From Veillonella parvula DSM 2008 (GTDB taxonomy: Bacteria; Bacillota; Negativicutes; Veillonellales; Veillonellaceae), in assembly GCF_000024945.1 (NCBI RefSeq), contig NC_013520.1:420001-484000 (forward strand): DNA of 64,000 nucleotides. The letters run 5' to 3'. A model generated the notes under the pieces. It was not told the origin of the DNA. It worked only from the letters and a program-made list of their open reading frames with translations, and did no database searches. Positions within the stretch are counted from its first letter, which is position 1, and each line of letters begins with the position of its first letter. This document shows positions 52,353 to 61,382 of the stretch, piece by piece. The position numbers were made by a program, and so were the translations under genes.

Positions 52353-52415
52353 GGCTTGAACGTAGTGAAAGCCAGCGCTTTTAGACGCTGGTCTAGTACT
52401 ACGGGCTTAGAGTAC
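52353..52415 (+). ncRNA. Possible structured RNA of unknown class
   Basis: Between DUF2188 and DUF4178 genes this stretch is richer in GC than its flanks and folds by eye into adjacent helices: GGCTT (52353)/AAGCC (52369), CCAGCG (52372)/CGCTGG (52386) and GTACT (52396)/AGTAC (52411). No ORF covers it and no known family was recognised. The rest of the 52194-52545 gap shows nothing else but the dyad listed separately. Confidence 0.35.
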
Positions 52416-52545
52416 GTGAGCAAACTATCAGTTTTACGGGTGGTTCTGATTTATATCTGTATTGGCATACTTTCATATTATGTGTACAATCATAGTAATT
52501 AATAATATACATTTATGTGTGTAGTTTTCAGTATGAGAGAAGCTT

Positions 52546-53187
52546 ATGGTTTTTAATTATGGTGGGACATTACGTATCCGAAGGGATCTATATACGATTT
52601 TAGGCAAGATACGCTACATTGATACTCATGGGAAGATATGGTATGAGTATAAGTTAGTCAAACATAGTAATAACAAGGCATTTTGGCTCAGTTGGGATAA
52701 GAAGCGAGATGCGTACCAGTTTTCCAAGTTGTGTGGAAAAGCATTACCAGCCGATATGAAACTCGTAGATAGTGGTTATGAGATGGTAACGGGTGCTTGG
52801 GGTGAGGTAGACGTAGGTACTACTGATACTGCTAAATATAAAGAGTATGAAAATGCTGATGGTACTGCTACGTTTTCTGTTCAAGAGTGGGCTTTTGAAA
52901 CGGAATATTCAAAAGGCTTTTATATTAATAAAGCATACGTATCTGTCGAAAAGGATTCAGAGGTAACCGAGTCTATTCTAGATAAAATGGATACGATTAA
53001 GAAGCTGAAGTTCATAGGACCAGTCGGTTGGATTTTGGGGAACTTACTACTTTATATGCCAATCTTTGATATAAAAATATTGAATGATGTACGTGATGTA
53101 CTTACATGGCCTTATATAGTAGCTGGGAGTATAGTCCTTGGTATCATTGTGGCTTGTGCTTTCATTATTTCGAGAACTATGCGTTGA
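52546..53187 (+). CDS. DUF4178-like protein with two C-terminal membrane segments
   Basis: This 213-residue protein opens with LRIRRDLYTILGKIRYIDTHGKIWYEYKLVK, then AFWLSWDKKRDAYQFSKL, the DUF4178 pattern (a beta-rich domain around G-xIRY...WYEY-L...WLS). Two membrane segments end it (about 157-173 and 186-207). DUF4178 proteins are found with phage-shock/SPFH-like or TerD-like membrane systems in other bacteria, but no partner is adjacent here. GAGAGAAG precedes the ATG. Confidence 0.7.
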   Translation: MVFNYGGTLRIRRDLYTILGKIRYIDTHGKIWYEYKLVKHSNNKAFWLSWDKKRDAYQFSKLCGKALPADMKLVDSGYEMVTGAWGEVDVGTTDTAKYKEYENADGTATFSVQEWAFETEYSKGFYINKAYVSVEKDSEVTESILDKMDTIKKLKFIGPVGWILGNLLLYMPIFDIKILNDVRDVLTWPYIVAGSIVLGIIVACAFIISRTMR

Positions 53188-53229
53188 TGAAAACACATCG
53201 GTTATATAGGACTCCCTTTCGTGGGGGAA

Positions 53230-53274
53230 ATAAAAGGTCGTAACATGTATTAATACATATTACGACCTTTTTAC
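53230..53274. terminator. Bidirectional terminator between the DUF4178 and OPA genes
   Basis: AAAAGGTCGTAA pairs with TTACGACCTTTT, with an inner ATGTATT/AATACAT dyad and T-runs on both strands. Confidence 0.88.
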
Positions 53275-53296
53275 TATAGGATTTATTTGTTAGGGG

Positions 53297-54670
53297 TTAG
53301 TTATTAGCTTCAGCTGGTTGAAGTTGTTCAAGCTCAGCTTCTTTAGCATCTAATTCTTTGGCGCCAAAATGAGCCAATACACAGAATGTAATACAAAGAA
53401 CACATGCTACTAATAAAAGATAGAAACCTGCATTCCAACCAAATTTATCTGCTAAAACACCAAATAGTGTTGTACCTAAGTTTGCACCAACAATGTAACT
53501 CATGAATCCACGAAGACCAACAGCAGAACCTACTGCAAATGGTGGTACAATATCCATAGTTTGTACTGAAGCTAAGAATTGAGGAATGTAGATTAAACAA
53601 CCTACAATAGCAGCGAAGAAAGTAACCCATAAGAGAGACTCGCTTTGCCAATAACCAAATATACAGAAGAAGATAATACTTATAGCAATGATTGCAGGTG
53701 GCATGCGATAACCTTTAAAGAATTTATCGGAAATATAACCAGCAAAAATAGTAGAAGGAATAGCCGCCCATTCAAAGAATAAAAAGGCAACAGACATTTC
53801 TGCTTTGGAGAAACCCTTTACTTGTAATAAATAAATTGGAAGCCAAGTAAGCATACCAAAGCGAATCATGTAAACGAAGGTGTCAACTAATGATACATAC
53901 CAAGCGTTTTTATTTTTCAATACGTATTTTACAAAGATTTCTCTTGTGCTCATATGCGGTGCTTCAGAACTTCTGTGCGCCTTATGAGCTGTGTCGGCGA
54001 TGATTTCACTTGTTGGTGGTAAGCCTTCACGTTCAGGGCTTTCTTTGATTAAGAAAGAAATGGCAATTGCTATGATAACTGCAATAAGCGCTGGTACACC
54101 ATAACTCCCTAATTGCCAGTGGTCTGTAGTAGTGAAATATAATGCGGCGGCTACGATTGGTGCTACGATACCACCACCGAGATTGTGTGAAATATTCCAG
54201 ATAGCTCCATAACGGCCACGTTCCTGTTTTGGGTACCATTTAGCTAAGGTGATAAAGGATGGTCCTACACCAAATCCTTGGAAAAAGCCATTTAGTACTA
54301 CTAAAACTAAGAAGAAGGCGAGACTATCGGCAAAGCTCATAAAGATATTGATAATTGCACAGCAAATGAGACCGAAAGCCATAAACTTGGCAGGACTTGC
54401 TTTGTCCGCAAGACTACTCATAAAGCCTTTACTTAAACCATAAGCGATAAGCATACCACTAGATAGCAAACCAATTTCTGTTTTGCTCATATGGAGGATA
54501 TCTGATAAAAAGTGTGTTGATAAGGCAAAGTTATTACGAACAATATAGTACGCAGCATAACCTATAAAAATACCAATTAATGATTGCAATCTATATTTAT
54601 AATATAGATTCATAATCATGTTTTGTGGAACTGATGATTTTGCCTCTTTAGGTTGTAGAAATGAAAACAT
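53297..54670 (-). CDS. OPA-family MFS transporter (organophosphate:phosphate antiporter type)
   Basis: The 457-residue protein has 12 membrane segments. It carries OPA marks: YYIVRNNFALSTHFL in helix 1 with the conserved Arg, GLSKGFMSSLADKASPAKFMAFG, NGFFQGFGVGPSFITLAKWYPKQERG, and the signature-like ISHNLGGGIVAPI. Members (GlpT, UhpT, PgtP) exchange glycerol-3-phosphate, hexose phosphates or phosphoglycerates for phosphate. The exact substrate is not readable. The C-terminus is an acidic Ala/Glu tail. Confidence 0.87.
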   Translation of the reverse strand: MFSFLQPKEAKSSVPQNMIMNLYYKYRLQSLIGIFIGYAAYYIVRNNFALSTHFLSDILHMSKTEIGLLSSGMLIAYGLSKGFMSSLADKASPAKFMAFGLICCAIINIFMSFADSLAFFLVLVVLNGFFQGFGVGPSFITLAKWYPKQERGRYGAIWNISHNLGGGIVAPIVAAALYFTTTDHWQLGSYGVPALIAVIIAIAISFLIKESPEREGLPPTSEIIADTAHKAHRSSEAPHMSTREIFVKYVLKNKNAWYVSLVDTFVYMIRFGMLTWLPIYLLQVKGFSKAEMSVAFLFFEWAAIPSTIFAGYISDKFFKGYRMPPAIIAISIIFFCIFGYWQSESLLWVTFFAAIVGCLIYIPQFLASVQTMDIVPPFAVGSAVGLRGFMSYIVGANLGTTLFGVLADKFGWNAGFYLLLVACVLCITFCVLAHFGAKELDAKEAELEQLQPAEANN

Positions 54671-54881
54671 AGTTATTACCTTTCTTTCTTAATAACTAAA
54701 TCCTATTGCATTGTTAATACTACCATTTCTATAGAATTCATGTAAATGATTTATGAGATAAAAATATTAATTTACAATTTAAATTGTTTATTATTAGCTG
54801 AAGATGTGTATAGAAAATATTTGAATTATAGACAAGTACTTCTTAATATATTAGATTAAATATATTGGGAGGTTATTATCT

Positions 54882-55094
54882 ATGAAATATTTACGCCGTG
54901 AACTTAATCAAGTGGAAAAAGAGTATTTAAAGCAATTTGGTGAAGGTTCTTTAAATCGTGTCATCCTTCATGATCCTGATACAAAGGATAAACAAGAGGT
55001 GCAAGATACTATTGATATTCTAAAAGAAGCAATTGCAAAAAATAAACCTCTAGAACAGGTTCCAGAGGATATGTGGAAGCTTATTGAATTTTAA
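54882..55094 (+). CDS. Small unknown protein (70 residues)
   Basis: A soluble, highly charged, mostly helical protein (MKYLRRELNQVEKEYLKQFG... ending PEDMWKLIEF). GGGAGG precedes the ATG. The following secreted-protein gene begins 65 bases later on the same strand. No family recognised. Confidence 0.65.
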   Translation: MKYLRRELNQVEKEYLKQFGEGSLNRVILHDPDTKDKQEVQDTIDILKEAIAKNKPLEQVPEDMWKLIEF

Positions 55095-55159
55095 CGTATA
55101 TGACTTACTATATGAGAGGTATAGCAAGTTTTTAATATAATTATTTGATGGAGACTCGA

Positions 55160-56245
55160 ATGAATTCAAAAGGAATTGTACTAGTTGCGATAGTATTGTT
55201 TGCTAATATAGGAATAATAAATGCTGAGCAGATATCCATTCCATCTGTATCAACGCCATTAGGCGCAAAAACTACTCAACTTGATAGAGTACAACCTCAA
55301 GAAGTTATGCCTTATTTGGAAAGTAAAGTTACGGGCGAAACAGAATTATCTTATGCTGTTATGTCCGTTGCTAAAAAAACATTTAATGAACAAATGTTGC
55401 TACATCGAGAGGTAGAATCACGTATGCACGCTCATATTGAGGAACATAATAGAACAATAAGAAGTGTACCACAACGAGACCTTATTAAAAATCCTTATAC
55501 ACGAGAAGAAATTGAAAAACAAATTGTAAAGGCCATTAATTTTAGAGAAAGCAGTAAGTACCCTGTTAATGACAAGGAATATTACAATCATATAGATATA
55601 AATAAAATAAATGATTTGTCTGGTTTTCCAAAGAAAATACCTTCTTTTGCTAAGCAGGTTGATATTCATTTAAAGCCGCCTAAGGCGATTGAAGATGGTC
55701 GGTATATTCAAGTTTCTTTTACGGGTAAACCATCAGAACTAAAGCCCTATATTCAAGATGCAGAAAATCATGCTAAGGTTATTATTACTAAGGGGGAGGC
55801 TGAACGTGTTTCTATTAAACCGTACGAAGATGTTAAGACGAATTATAGAAAATACTTGTCTACTATATTGCCAGAAGAATGGATTGAAGTAACTAATATA
55901 TTCAATAATATGTATCAATATAAAATGGCGCTAAGCAATGAGAATATTAAGCGAAAGATTGATCGTGAGCTCTCTAACCAAATGAATAATCAAATGGTTT
56001 TGGACTTAGAGCAAGATACTAGTAAATTAAGTTCTGATAAAGTGTTGCCCAATGATGAAAATAAGACTTTACAGAAAAAATATTTAGGTTACTATTCGTA
56101 TAAAGAAGTAAAGCGACCATTTAACGCAGAGTACACATTCTATATCTTTAAATTTGATTATTCATATAATATGTTTACTGTTGCAGGCATGGCCGTTAAT
56201 CCAGAGCAAACTAGAGTCATTTATTTTCTTAATACAGTAGAGTAA
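55160..56245 (+). CDS. Secreted unknown protein (361 residues)
   Basis: A signal peptide (MNSKGIVLVAIVLFANIGIINA) is followed by a mainly helical, charged region with HIEEHNRT and two or three HID-type motifs. The C-terminal part (from about residue 310) is beta-rich with aromatic residues (YKEVKRPFNAEYTFYIFKFDYSYNMF). No family is recognised; a role in the envelope is likely. ATG 55160 has GGAGA upstream. The lack of cysteine in the mature chain suits export in a diderm anaerobe. Confidence 0.65.
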   Translation: MNSKGIVLVAIVLFANIGIINAEQISIPSVSTPLGAKTTQLDRVQPQEVMPYLESKVTGETELSYAVMSVAKKTFNEQMLLHREVESRMHAHIEEHNRTIRSVPQRDLIKNPYTREEIEKQIVKAINFRESSKYPVNDKEYYNHIDINKINDLSGFPKKIPSFAKQVDIHLKPPKAIEDGRYIQVSFTGKPSELKPYIQDAENHAKVIITKGEAERVSIKPYEDVKTNYRKYLSTILPEEWIEVTNIFNNMYQYKMALSNENIKRKIDRELSNQMNNQMVLDLEQDTSKLSSDKVLPNDENKTLQKKYLGYYSYKEVKRPFNAEYTFYIFKFDYSYNMFTVAGMAVNPEQTRVIYFLNTVE

Positions 56246-56249
56246 AAAT

Positions 56250-56328
56250 AAAAAGGCACATTGTTTTATGCGCAGACCATCTATAAATGAATTGTTTAAG
56301 CTGGTAGTTAAAAACAATGTGCCTTTAT
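56250..56328. terminator. Bidirectional terminator between the secreted-protein and nitrilase genes
   Basis: AAAAGGCACATTGTTTT (56251-56267) pairs with AAAACAATGTGCCTTT (56311-56326) over a 43-base loop, with T-runs on both sides. Confidence 0.8.
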
Positions 56329-56329
56329 T

Positions 56330-57121
56330 TTATAGCTTGTAGAGTTCAGGTTTGCGATCTCTAAAAATATTGATTTTATTGCGAATATCCTCTACTACGG
56401 TGAGGTCGATATCTATAGATGAGATGCCCTCCCTAGTGTCCATTTCGAGTAGATTGGTGCCCCATGGGTCGTATACGGCGGAGTGACCAGTGCTTTGAAC
56501 TCGACCTACTGTACCACAGCCGTTGACAGCACATAAGAAGAGTTGGTTTTCAATAGCGCGCACTTCGTTTAATACTTGCCAGTGGCGTAAACGCATAGTA
56601 GGCCATTGAGCAGGTACAAATAATAACTCTGTATTTGATAATGCAGCCATTCTCACGAGCTCAGGAAAGCGAATATCGTAACAGATAACCGTACTACAAG
56701 GAATACCATCCAATTCGAAATGAGTGGTATGTGTACCGCTAGCAAAGTATTGGTCCTCTTTAGCAGGACTAAATCCGTGCATTTTGGAATACTCTCCTAC
56801 GAGCGTGCCTTTACGGTTGTAAGCATAGGATGTATTAAATACTAAATCCTCTTTTGCTACGGCTACAGAACCGCCCACAATGTTTACATTGTGTTCTTTT
56901 GCGAATGTACTTAATAAAGCTTTTGTTCTTTCTCCATTTCTGTCAGAAATGTTGATTAAATCCTTAGATGGATGAAATCCTGTGTTCCATGTTTCGGGCA
57001 AGACGATAATGTCAGGACTTTCTGATAGGGCTTGTGAAAGTAATTCTTGGACGCGTGCATAATTGTATTCCACTTCGTTTACATGAACGTCCATTTGTAT
57101 AAGGCTTAAGCGTTTTTTCAT
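56330..57121 (-). CDS. Nitrilase-superfamily amidase (omega-amidase-like)
   Basis: This 263-residue protein has the Glu-Lys-Cys triad in IIVLPETWNTGF (E about 41), GEYSKMHGFSPAKE (K about 113) and STVICYDIRFPELVR (C about 146). The wording around these matches the omega-amidase/NIT2-like branch (2-oxoglutaramate or 2-oxosuccinamate hydrolysis), a repair and glutamine/methionine-salvage step. It stands alone; AAAGGA precedes the ATG. Confidence 0.88.
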   Translation of the reverse strand: MKKRLSLIQMDVHVNEVEYNYARVQELLSQALSESPDIIVLPETWNTGFHPSKDLINISDRNGERTKALLSTFAKEHNVNIVGGSVAVAKEDLVFNTSYAYNRKGTLVGEYSKMHGFSPAKEDQYFASGTHTTHFELDGIPCSTVICYDIRFPELVRMAALSNTELLFVPAQWPTMRLRHWQVLNEVRAIENQLFLCAVNGCGTVGRVQSTGHSAVYDPWGTNLLEMDTREGISSIDIDLTVVEDIRNKINIFRDRKPELYKL

Positions 57122-57358
57122 AAGAAATCCTTTGTCTATTGGATGAGCATAATTTTAGTAATGTGTATTATAATTAGAATATTAAAGCATTATTGAACGG
57201 ATTACAATATAGCTCTTAATAATCGTAGAAGTTTTAAATGATTTTTGATACTGAAGATTTATATGACTTTAGGCTTTCAGGTGTTATAGGCATCCATATG
57301 AAACTATGTATCCTAGACCTCGGAAATCGATTGATGAAGTACTAATAAAGCGTTACTT
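57122..57358. other. Intergenic region before the envelope operon
   Basis: AT-rich; no gene and no strong hairpin seen. Divergent promoters for the nitrilase (left) and the deacetylase (right) must lie in or beside it. Confidence 0.5.
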
Positions 57359-57387
57359 TTTACTATTCTTCATGGAAATGTTATAAT
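57359..57387 (+). promoter_or_regulatory. Promoter of the envelope operon
   Basis: TTTACT, 17 bases and a perfect TATAAT lie 38 bases before the deacetylase gene. Confidence 0.65.
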
Positions 57388-57424
57388 ATTCTGTATATAA
57401 TTGTGTTCTAATAGAGGAGGACCT

Positions 57425-58228
57425 ATGAAACGGATTCCGTTGGTAACACTGTTAGTTTTGGTATTGGCAATGGTTGTGGCAGGTTGTGGCGTGCTTTCAC
57501 AAAAAACAGAACCTACTAGTTCAGTACCGCCTGTAAAAGAAGTTAAGATGGTACATCCATCGGGCATTCCTGTCCTTATGTATCATAAAGTCGGCGACGA
57601 CAAAGATAATGATGCGGTTATTCGGGAGGATTTATTCAGAGAACAAATGAAGTTCCTCAAGGATAACGGCTACAATCCATTGACGATGGAACAATTGTAT
57701 GAATATGTTGTAAATGGTGCTGCAGTGCCTGAAAAACCAGTTGTTTTGACCTTTGATGATGGTTATGCAGATACATATTCTATCGTATATCCAATCATGA
57801 AAGAATATGGTTTCCCAGCGACTGTTTTTATTAATCCTGGCGATATTGGTACGCGTTTAACTTGGGATCAAGTGCGTGAAATGCATAAAAATGGTATCAC
57901 TATTTCCAATCATGGTTTCCAACATATAGAAATGGGTCAATTGTCTGAAGCGAAACAAATTGAAAATATCACAAAGGCCCAAGAGGCACTTGCTAAAGAA
58001 GTAGGCATTAAGGATAATCCTTGGTTCTGCTATCCGTATGGAGATAAAAATGAATTCACCGATTCGGCATCTAAGAAAGCTGGTATCAAGATGGGCATGG
58101 CTATGAAGTCTGGCTGGGCTCATACTGGTGATAATCCATATAATATTTTGCGTGTTTGGGTAGGCAATGCGGTAGATATCAAGCATTTTGAAGAACGCAT
58201 TAGCACTGAACATTTCACTGATTTATAA
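57425..58228 (+). CDS. Lipoprotein polysaccharide deacetylase (CE4/NodB family)
   Basis: This 267-residue protein has a lipoprotein signal with lipobox VVAGC. A NodB domain follows: IPVLMYHKVGDDKDN, the metal/catalytic VVLTFDDGYADTYS (D-D pair), a second motif ISNHGFQHIEMGQL (H-x3-H), and a later WFCYPYGDKNEF. Such enzymes remove acetyl groups from peptidoglycan or other glycans outside the cytoplasmic membrane. The start at 57425 follows GAGGAGG. It is the first of three closely spaced envelope genes. Confidence 0.9.
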   Translation: MKRIPLVTLLVLVLAMVVAGCGVLSQKTEPTSSVPPVKEVKMVHPSGIPVLMYHKVGDDKDNDAVIREDLFREQMKFLKDNGYNPLTMEQLYEYVVNGAAVPEKPVVLTFDDGYADTYSIVYPIMKEYGFPATVFINPGDIGTRLTWDQVREMHKNGITISNHGFQHIEMGQLSEAKQIENITKAQEALAKEVGIKDNPWFCYPYGDKNEFTDSASKKAGIKMGMAMKSGWAHTGDNPYNILRVWVGNAVDIKHFEERISTEHFTDL

Positions 58229-58239
58229 GGAGAAATACA

Positions 58240-59178
58240 TTGTTCAAAAAGAATTGGGTAAAGTTCATCATCATGGTGTTCTTATTTACCGTTGTTACAT
58301 CACCCTTCGTGGTGCTCTTTGGACCATTTAATAATGTAAAGCGTGCCGTTATTGGTGCTATTTTACAATCTCGCCATCCTCATTACATTACATGGTTGTT
58401 CAATGATGAAGAATTACAATCGATTTTGGGGACTGTTGGGGTTGTTAAAAGCCAAGATTTATTCAAGTTTAATGCTCGTGAAGATAAGACTTTAAATCTT
58501 GAAAAAATTCAGTCTGCTCGTTATGTAGGCTATATTTTAGAAATTCCTGATCCTCGTCGTATCCAAGTTGGTACAGCGGCTAATATTCAAGAAAAAGGCG
58601 ATACTACTAGTAATATTGCAAAAATGAATAATGCTGTAGCAGCTATTAATGGCGGTGGTTTCCATGATCCAAATGGTACTGGTACAGGCCGTTTGCCATA
58701 TGGTTTTATTTTACATGATGGTGAGTACGTTATCGGCAAGGATGTAGGCCCTGATGAAGATGTTGACTTCGTCGGTTTCTCTAAAGCCGGTAACCTTATT
58801 GCAGGTAATTATAATAAAACTCAGCTAGGTGATATGAAAGCCATGGAAGGTATTACCTTTGGTCCGCCTCTTATCGTCGATGGTAAGAAGATGATTACCG
58901 AAGGTGATGGTGGCTGGGGCGTAGGTCCTCGTACTGCTATTGGTCAAAAGAAAGATGGTACAGTGCTATTCCTCGTAATCGATGGTCGTCAACCAGGATA
59001 TTCCATTGGTGCTACCTTGCGTGACGTACAAGATATTCTTTTTGAAAAAGGTTGCTACATTGCAGCAAACTTAGATGGCGGTTCTAGTTCTACTTTGTAC
59101 CTCAACGGTAAAGTAGTAAATAAACCAGCTGATTTGTTAGGGGAACGCATGATCCCAACGGCGTTTATCGTGAAATAG
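58240..59178 (+). CDS. Phosphodiester glycosidase-family protein (NAGPA/DUF2233)
   Basis: This 312-residue protein has an N-terminal signal-anchor (about 5-28). A DUF2233 domain follows: VAAINGGGFHDPNGTGTGRLPYGFILHDGEY, then GWGVGPRTAIGQKKDGTVLFLVIDGRQPGYSIGATL, then ANLDGGSSSTLYLNGKVVN. The family includes the lysosomal uncovering enzyme and bacterial enzymes acting on GlcNAc-1-P-linked glycans. TTG is the start, with AAGGAG six bases upstream. Together with the deacetylase it suggests remodelling of a surface glycan. Confidence 0.88.
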   Translation: MFKKNWVKFIIMVFLFTVVTSPFVVLFGPFNNVKRAVIGAILQSRHPHYITWLFNDEELQSILGTVGVVKSQDLFKFNAREDKTLNLEKIQSARYVGYILEIPDPRRIQVGTAANIQEKGDTTSNIAKMNNAVAAINGGGFHDPNGTGTGRLPYGFILHDGEYVIGKDVGPDEDVDFVGFSKAGNLIAGNYNKTQLGDMKAMEGITFGPPLIVDGKKMITEGDGGWGVGPRTAIGQKKDGTVLFLVIDGRQPGYSIGATLRDVQDILFEKGCYIAANLDGGSSSTLYLNGKVVNKPADLLGERMIPTAFIVK

Positions 59179-59186
59179 GAGGACAG

Positions 59187-60134
59187 ATGAAACCTTTTAC
59201 GCGTGTACTGAGCGCCTTTGCGGTAGGTATTCTTCTGCAAGGTGGGGTATACCTATACCTTGATCAATATATGTTTGCGCCGACTACAGAGTTTAATGTA
59301 GCAGGCGCATCAAAAGATGATACTAAAAACTTCCCTGATGTGAAGGAAGGCACTAAATATGTATCCTATGACCATCAATTCATGGCCGTTGTTACAGAAA
59401 ACTCTTTGAAAATTTACAAGGCTAATGAAAGTACCCCTACGAATATTGATTTGAAGGGGCGTTCGATTAGTTACTTCAACTGGATGCCAGACCGTAACTA
59501 TGCTGTCATGGGTTTATATGACTCCAGAGATGTTGTCATGGCTCGTCTTAATGCGGATGATCCAGAACATGAAGTTGATACGAAACTTGAAGACTTGCCT
59601 CGGGGCAGTAAAATCGTAGATGCTGCGTACTCTGAAGCGACGAATGTGGTGTATATGAAGGTAAAAGTTCAAGAACATACATATCGTATTTATCGTACCG
59701 ATGCTAATTACGATACACGTCGTGTTTACATGCAAGCTACTGATATCGGTCATATCGGCGTATTCTACGATGAGGATAACTTCTTCTACGATAATGTGAG
59801 AACTGGGGATGTCTTCATGTTTAATGGCATTGAAGGTGGTTGGCGTGTTATCAACCCTGAAGGGCGTTTCCGCTTTATCGGTGTTGATATGGACAAAACT
59901 ATCTATATCGCTCGTGTTGATGAGGATAATAATGCATTGACTGTTTACACTGGTAAACTAGGTGTAGGCTTCAATCCAGTTTACAAATACAACCACCCTA
60001 CTACATTTAATGAGTTGACATTATCAGATGTAAAAAACATTATTAAGAATGGTAGTGAAGAAACTACTAAGGTAACAGAAGATACTACATCTTCTAAATC
60101 ATCCAATAGTAGTGGTAGTAAAAAGAAATCTTAA
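59187..60134 (+). CDS. Unknown anchored protein, third gene of the envelope operon
   Basis: This 315-residue protein has an N-terminal hydrophobic segment (about 9-27). A long beta-rich extracytoplasmic part follows, with repeats of the kind YAVMGLYDSRDVVMARLN, YRIYRTDANYDTRRVYMQ and TIYIARVDEDNNALTVYTG that suggest a WD/propeller-like fold. The tail is Ser/Lys-rich (SSKSSNSSGSKKKS). It starts 8 bases after the glycosidase behind AGGAGG. No family named; it is probably a partner or scaffold. Confidence 0.7.
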   Translation: MKPFTRVLSAFAVGILLQGGVYLYLDQYMFAPTTEFNVAGASKDDTKNFPDVKEGTKYVSYDHQFMAVVTENSLKIYKANESTPTNIDLKGRSISYFNWMPDRNYAVMGLYDSRDVVMARLNADDPEHEVDTKLEDLPRGSKIVDAAYSEATNVVYMKVKVQEHTYRIYRTDANYDTRRVYMQATDIGHIGVFYDEDNFFYDNVRTGDVFMFNGIEGGWRVINPEGRFRFIGVDMDKTIYIARVDEDNNALTVYTGKLGVGFNPVYKYNHPTTFNELTLSDVKNIIKNGSEETTKVTEDTTSSKSSNSSGSKKKS

Positions 60135-60175
60135 GAAAAAGCCTTTATAATGTTCTTTCATTATAAAGGCTTTAT
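60134..60175 (+). terminator. Terminator of the envelope operon
   Basis: AAAGCCTTTATAATG pairs with CATTATAAAGGCTTT over a six-base loop; the tail is TTTATTCC. Confidence 0.85.
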
Positions 60176-60206
60176 TCCTATAATAGTATGTACCCTAAGG
60201 ATATCT

Positions 60207-61382
60207 ATGAATATATTATTTGTACGCCTTAGTTACATAGGTGATATTTTGCATGCTACACCTGCTGCGCGGTGGATTAAGAAACAGTATCCTGATGCTA
60301 AGTTGCATTGGATTGTAACGCCTAGTATGGTAGAGCTTTTACAGGACAATCCCTATGTAGATGAGATAATTCCCTGGGAACGGGATGAATACGAGGCTCA
60401 TTCTAAAAAACTACATATCCCTACAATGTGGCGCATGTGGTGGGATCTTAAGGCCAAATTAGAACCTTATAAATTTGATGTAGCCATTGATGTGCAAGGA
60501 CGTCTTATAACAGGGTTAGTACTATTAGCTTCAGGAGCCCCCATTAGACTTGGCCTTGGTGGCACAAAAGAGTTGAATTGGTTGTTTACTAACTATAAAA
60601 CGAAGCCTAGTACAGAACACATGATTAAGCGCTATGTAGAGGTAGCTCAGTTGTTAACAAAGGCTGTTACTGAACATGCAAATTTAGATACATCGCTTAA
60701 CATAGCTAAATGCGGTGTTGAAAGCAGTTCTCCACTAAATGAATCTAGTGCTAATACGCTGTACCACATGGATTTTCAGGCGCCATCAAATTTACATAGT
60801 TGGGCAGAAGAGCAATGGAAATTGATTGATAAAGACATTTCTTTGAATCGTGGGGAGGTGGATACACCTCTACGAGTTGGGCTTGTATTAGGCACCTCTT
60901 GGGCAACGAAAGAATGGCCTCAGGGAAAATGGTACTCCCTCATTAAATCCCTTCAATATAGAGCAAATTTTGTTTGTTTAGGTGGCCCTAAAGAGGCTAC
61001 TCAATACAAACCCTTGATGGACTCGCTAACAGATGAGGGCATTGATAAAATCGTACTGAATATGTTAGGGAAAACGACGCTTCAAGAATTAGGGGCTTTA
61101 ATTGAAAGTTGTGATGTAGTAGTTACTGCTGATACGGGAGCTCTGCATATTGCGTTAGCTTTAAATAAGCCTGTAGTAGCACTTTTTGGCCCTACGGACC
61201 CTAAATTATGGGGACCTCTGACGGGAACCTTTAAGGTGCTCGTAAATAATGAATTAGATTGCTTGGGCTGCCGAAAACGACGTTGTCCTAAGCCTGATCA
61301 ATATTGTATGTCTGGTATTGAACCAGTACGCGTAAAAAAAGCAATTTTTGAATTGATAGGAGATATACATGGCAAAGTTTAA
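60207..61382 (+). CDS. Glycosyltransferase family 9 (heptosyltransferase-like)
   Basis: This 391-residue protein starts MNILFVRLSYIGDILHATPAARWIKKQYPDA, the typical GT9 N-terminus. It has VGLVLGTSWATKEWPQGKW (about 229-247) and VVTADTGALHIALALNKPVVALFGPTDPKLWGP (about 320-352), the nucleotide-sugar site. A Cys-rich end (CLGCRKRRCP) is common in this family. It adds a heptose or similar sugar to the LPS core at the cytoplasmic face. AAGGA precedes ATG 60207. It overlaps the next gene by 14 bases. Confidence 0.9.
   Translation: MNILFVRLSYIGDILHATPAARWIKKQYPDAKLHWIVTPSMVELLQDNPYVDEIIPWERDEYEAHSKKLHIPTMWRMWWDLKAKLEPYKFDVAIDVQGRLITGLVLLASGAPIRLGLGGTKELNWLFTNYKTKPSTEHMIKRYVEVAQLLTKAVTEHANLDTSLNIAKCGVESSSPLNESSANTLYHMDFQAPSNLHSWAEEQWKLIDKDISLNRGEVDTPLRVGLVLGTSWATKEWPQGKWYSLIKSLQYRANFVCLGGPKEATQYKPLMDSLTDEGIDKIVLNMLGKTTLQELGALIESCDVVVTADTGALHIALALNKPVVALFGPTDPKLWGPLTGTFKVLVNNELDCLGCRKRRCPKPDQYCMSGIEPVRVKKAIFELIGDIHGKV

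Noticed and set aside
49648-53187. Direct repeat of the tRNA-Leu 3' end marking the other edge of the island
   Set aside because: I looked for a second copy of the T-arm/acceptor sequence downstream and saw none within the window.
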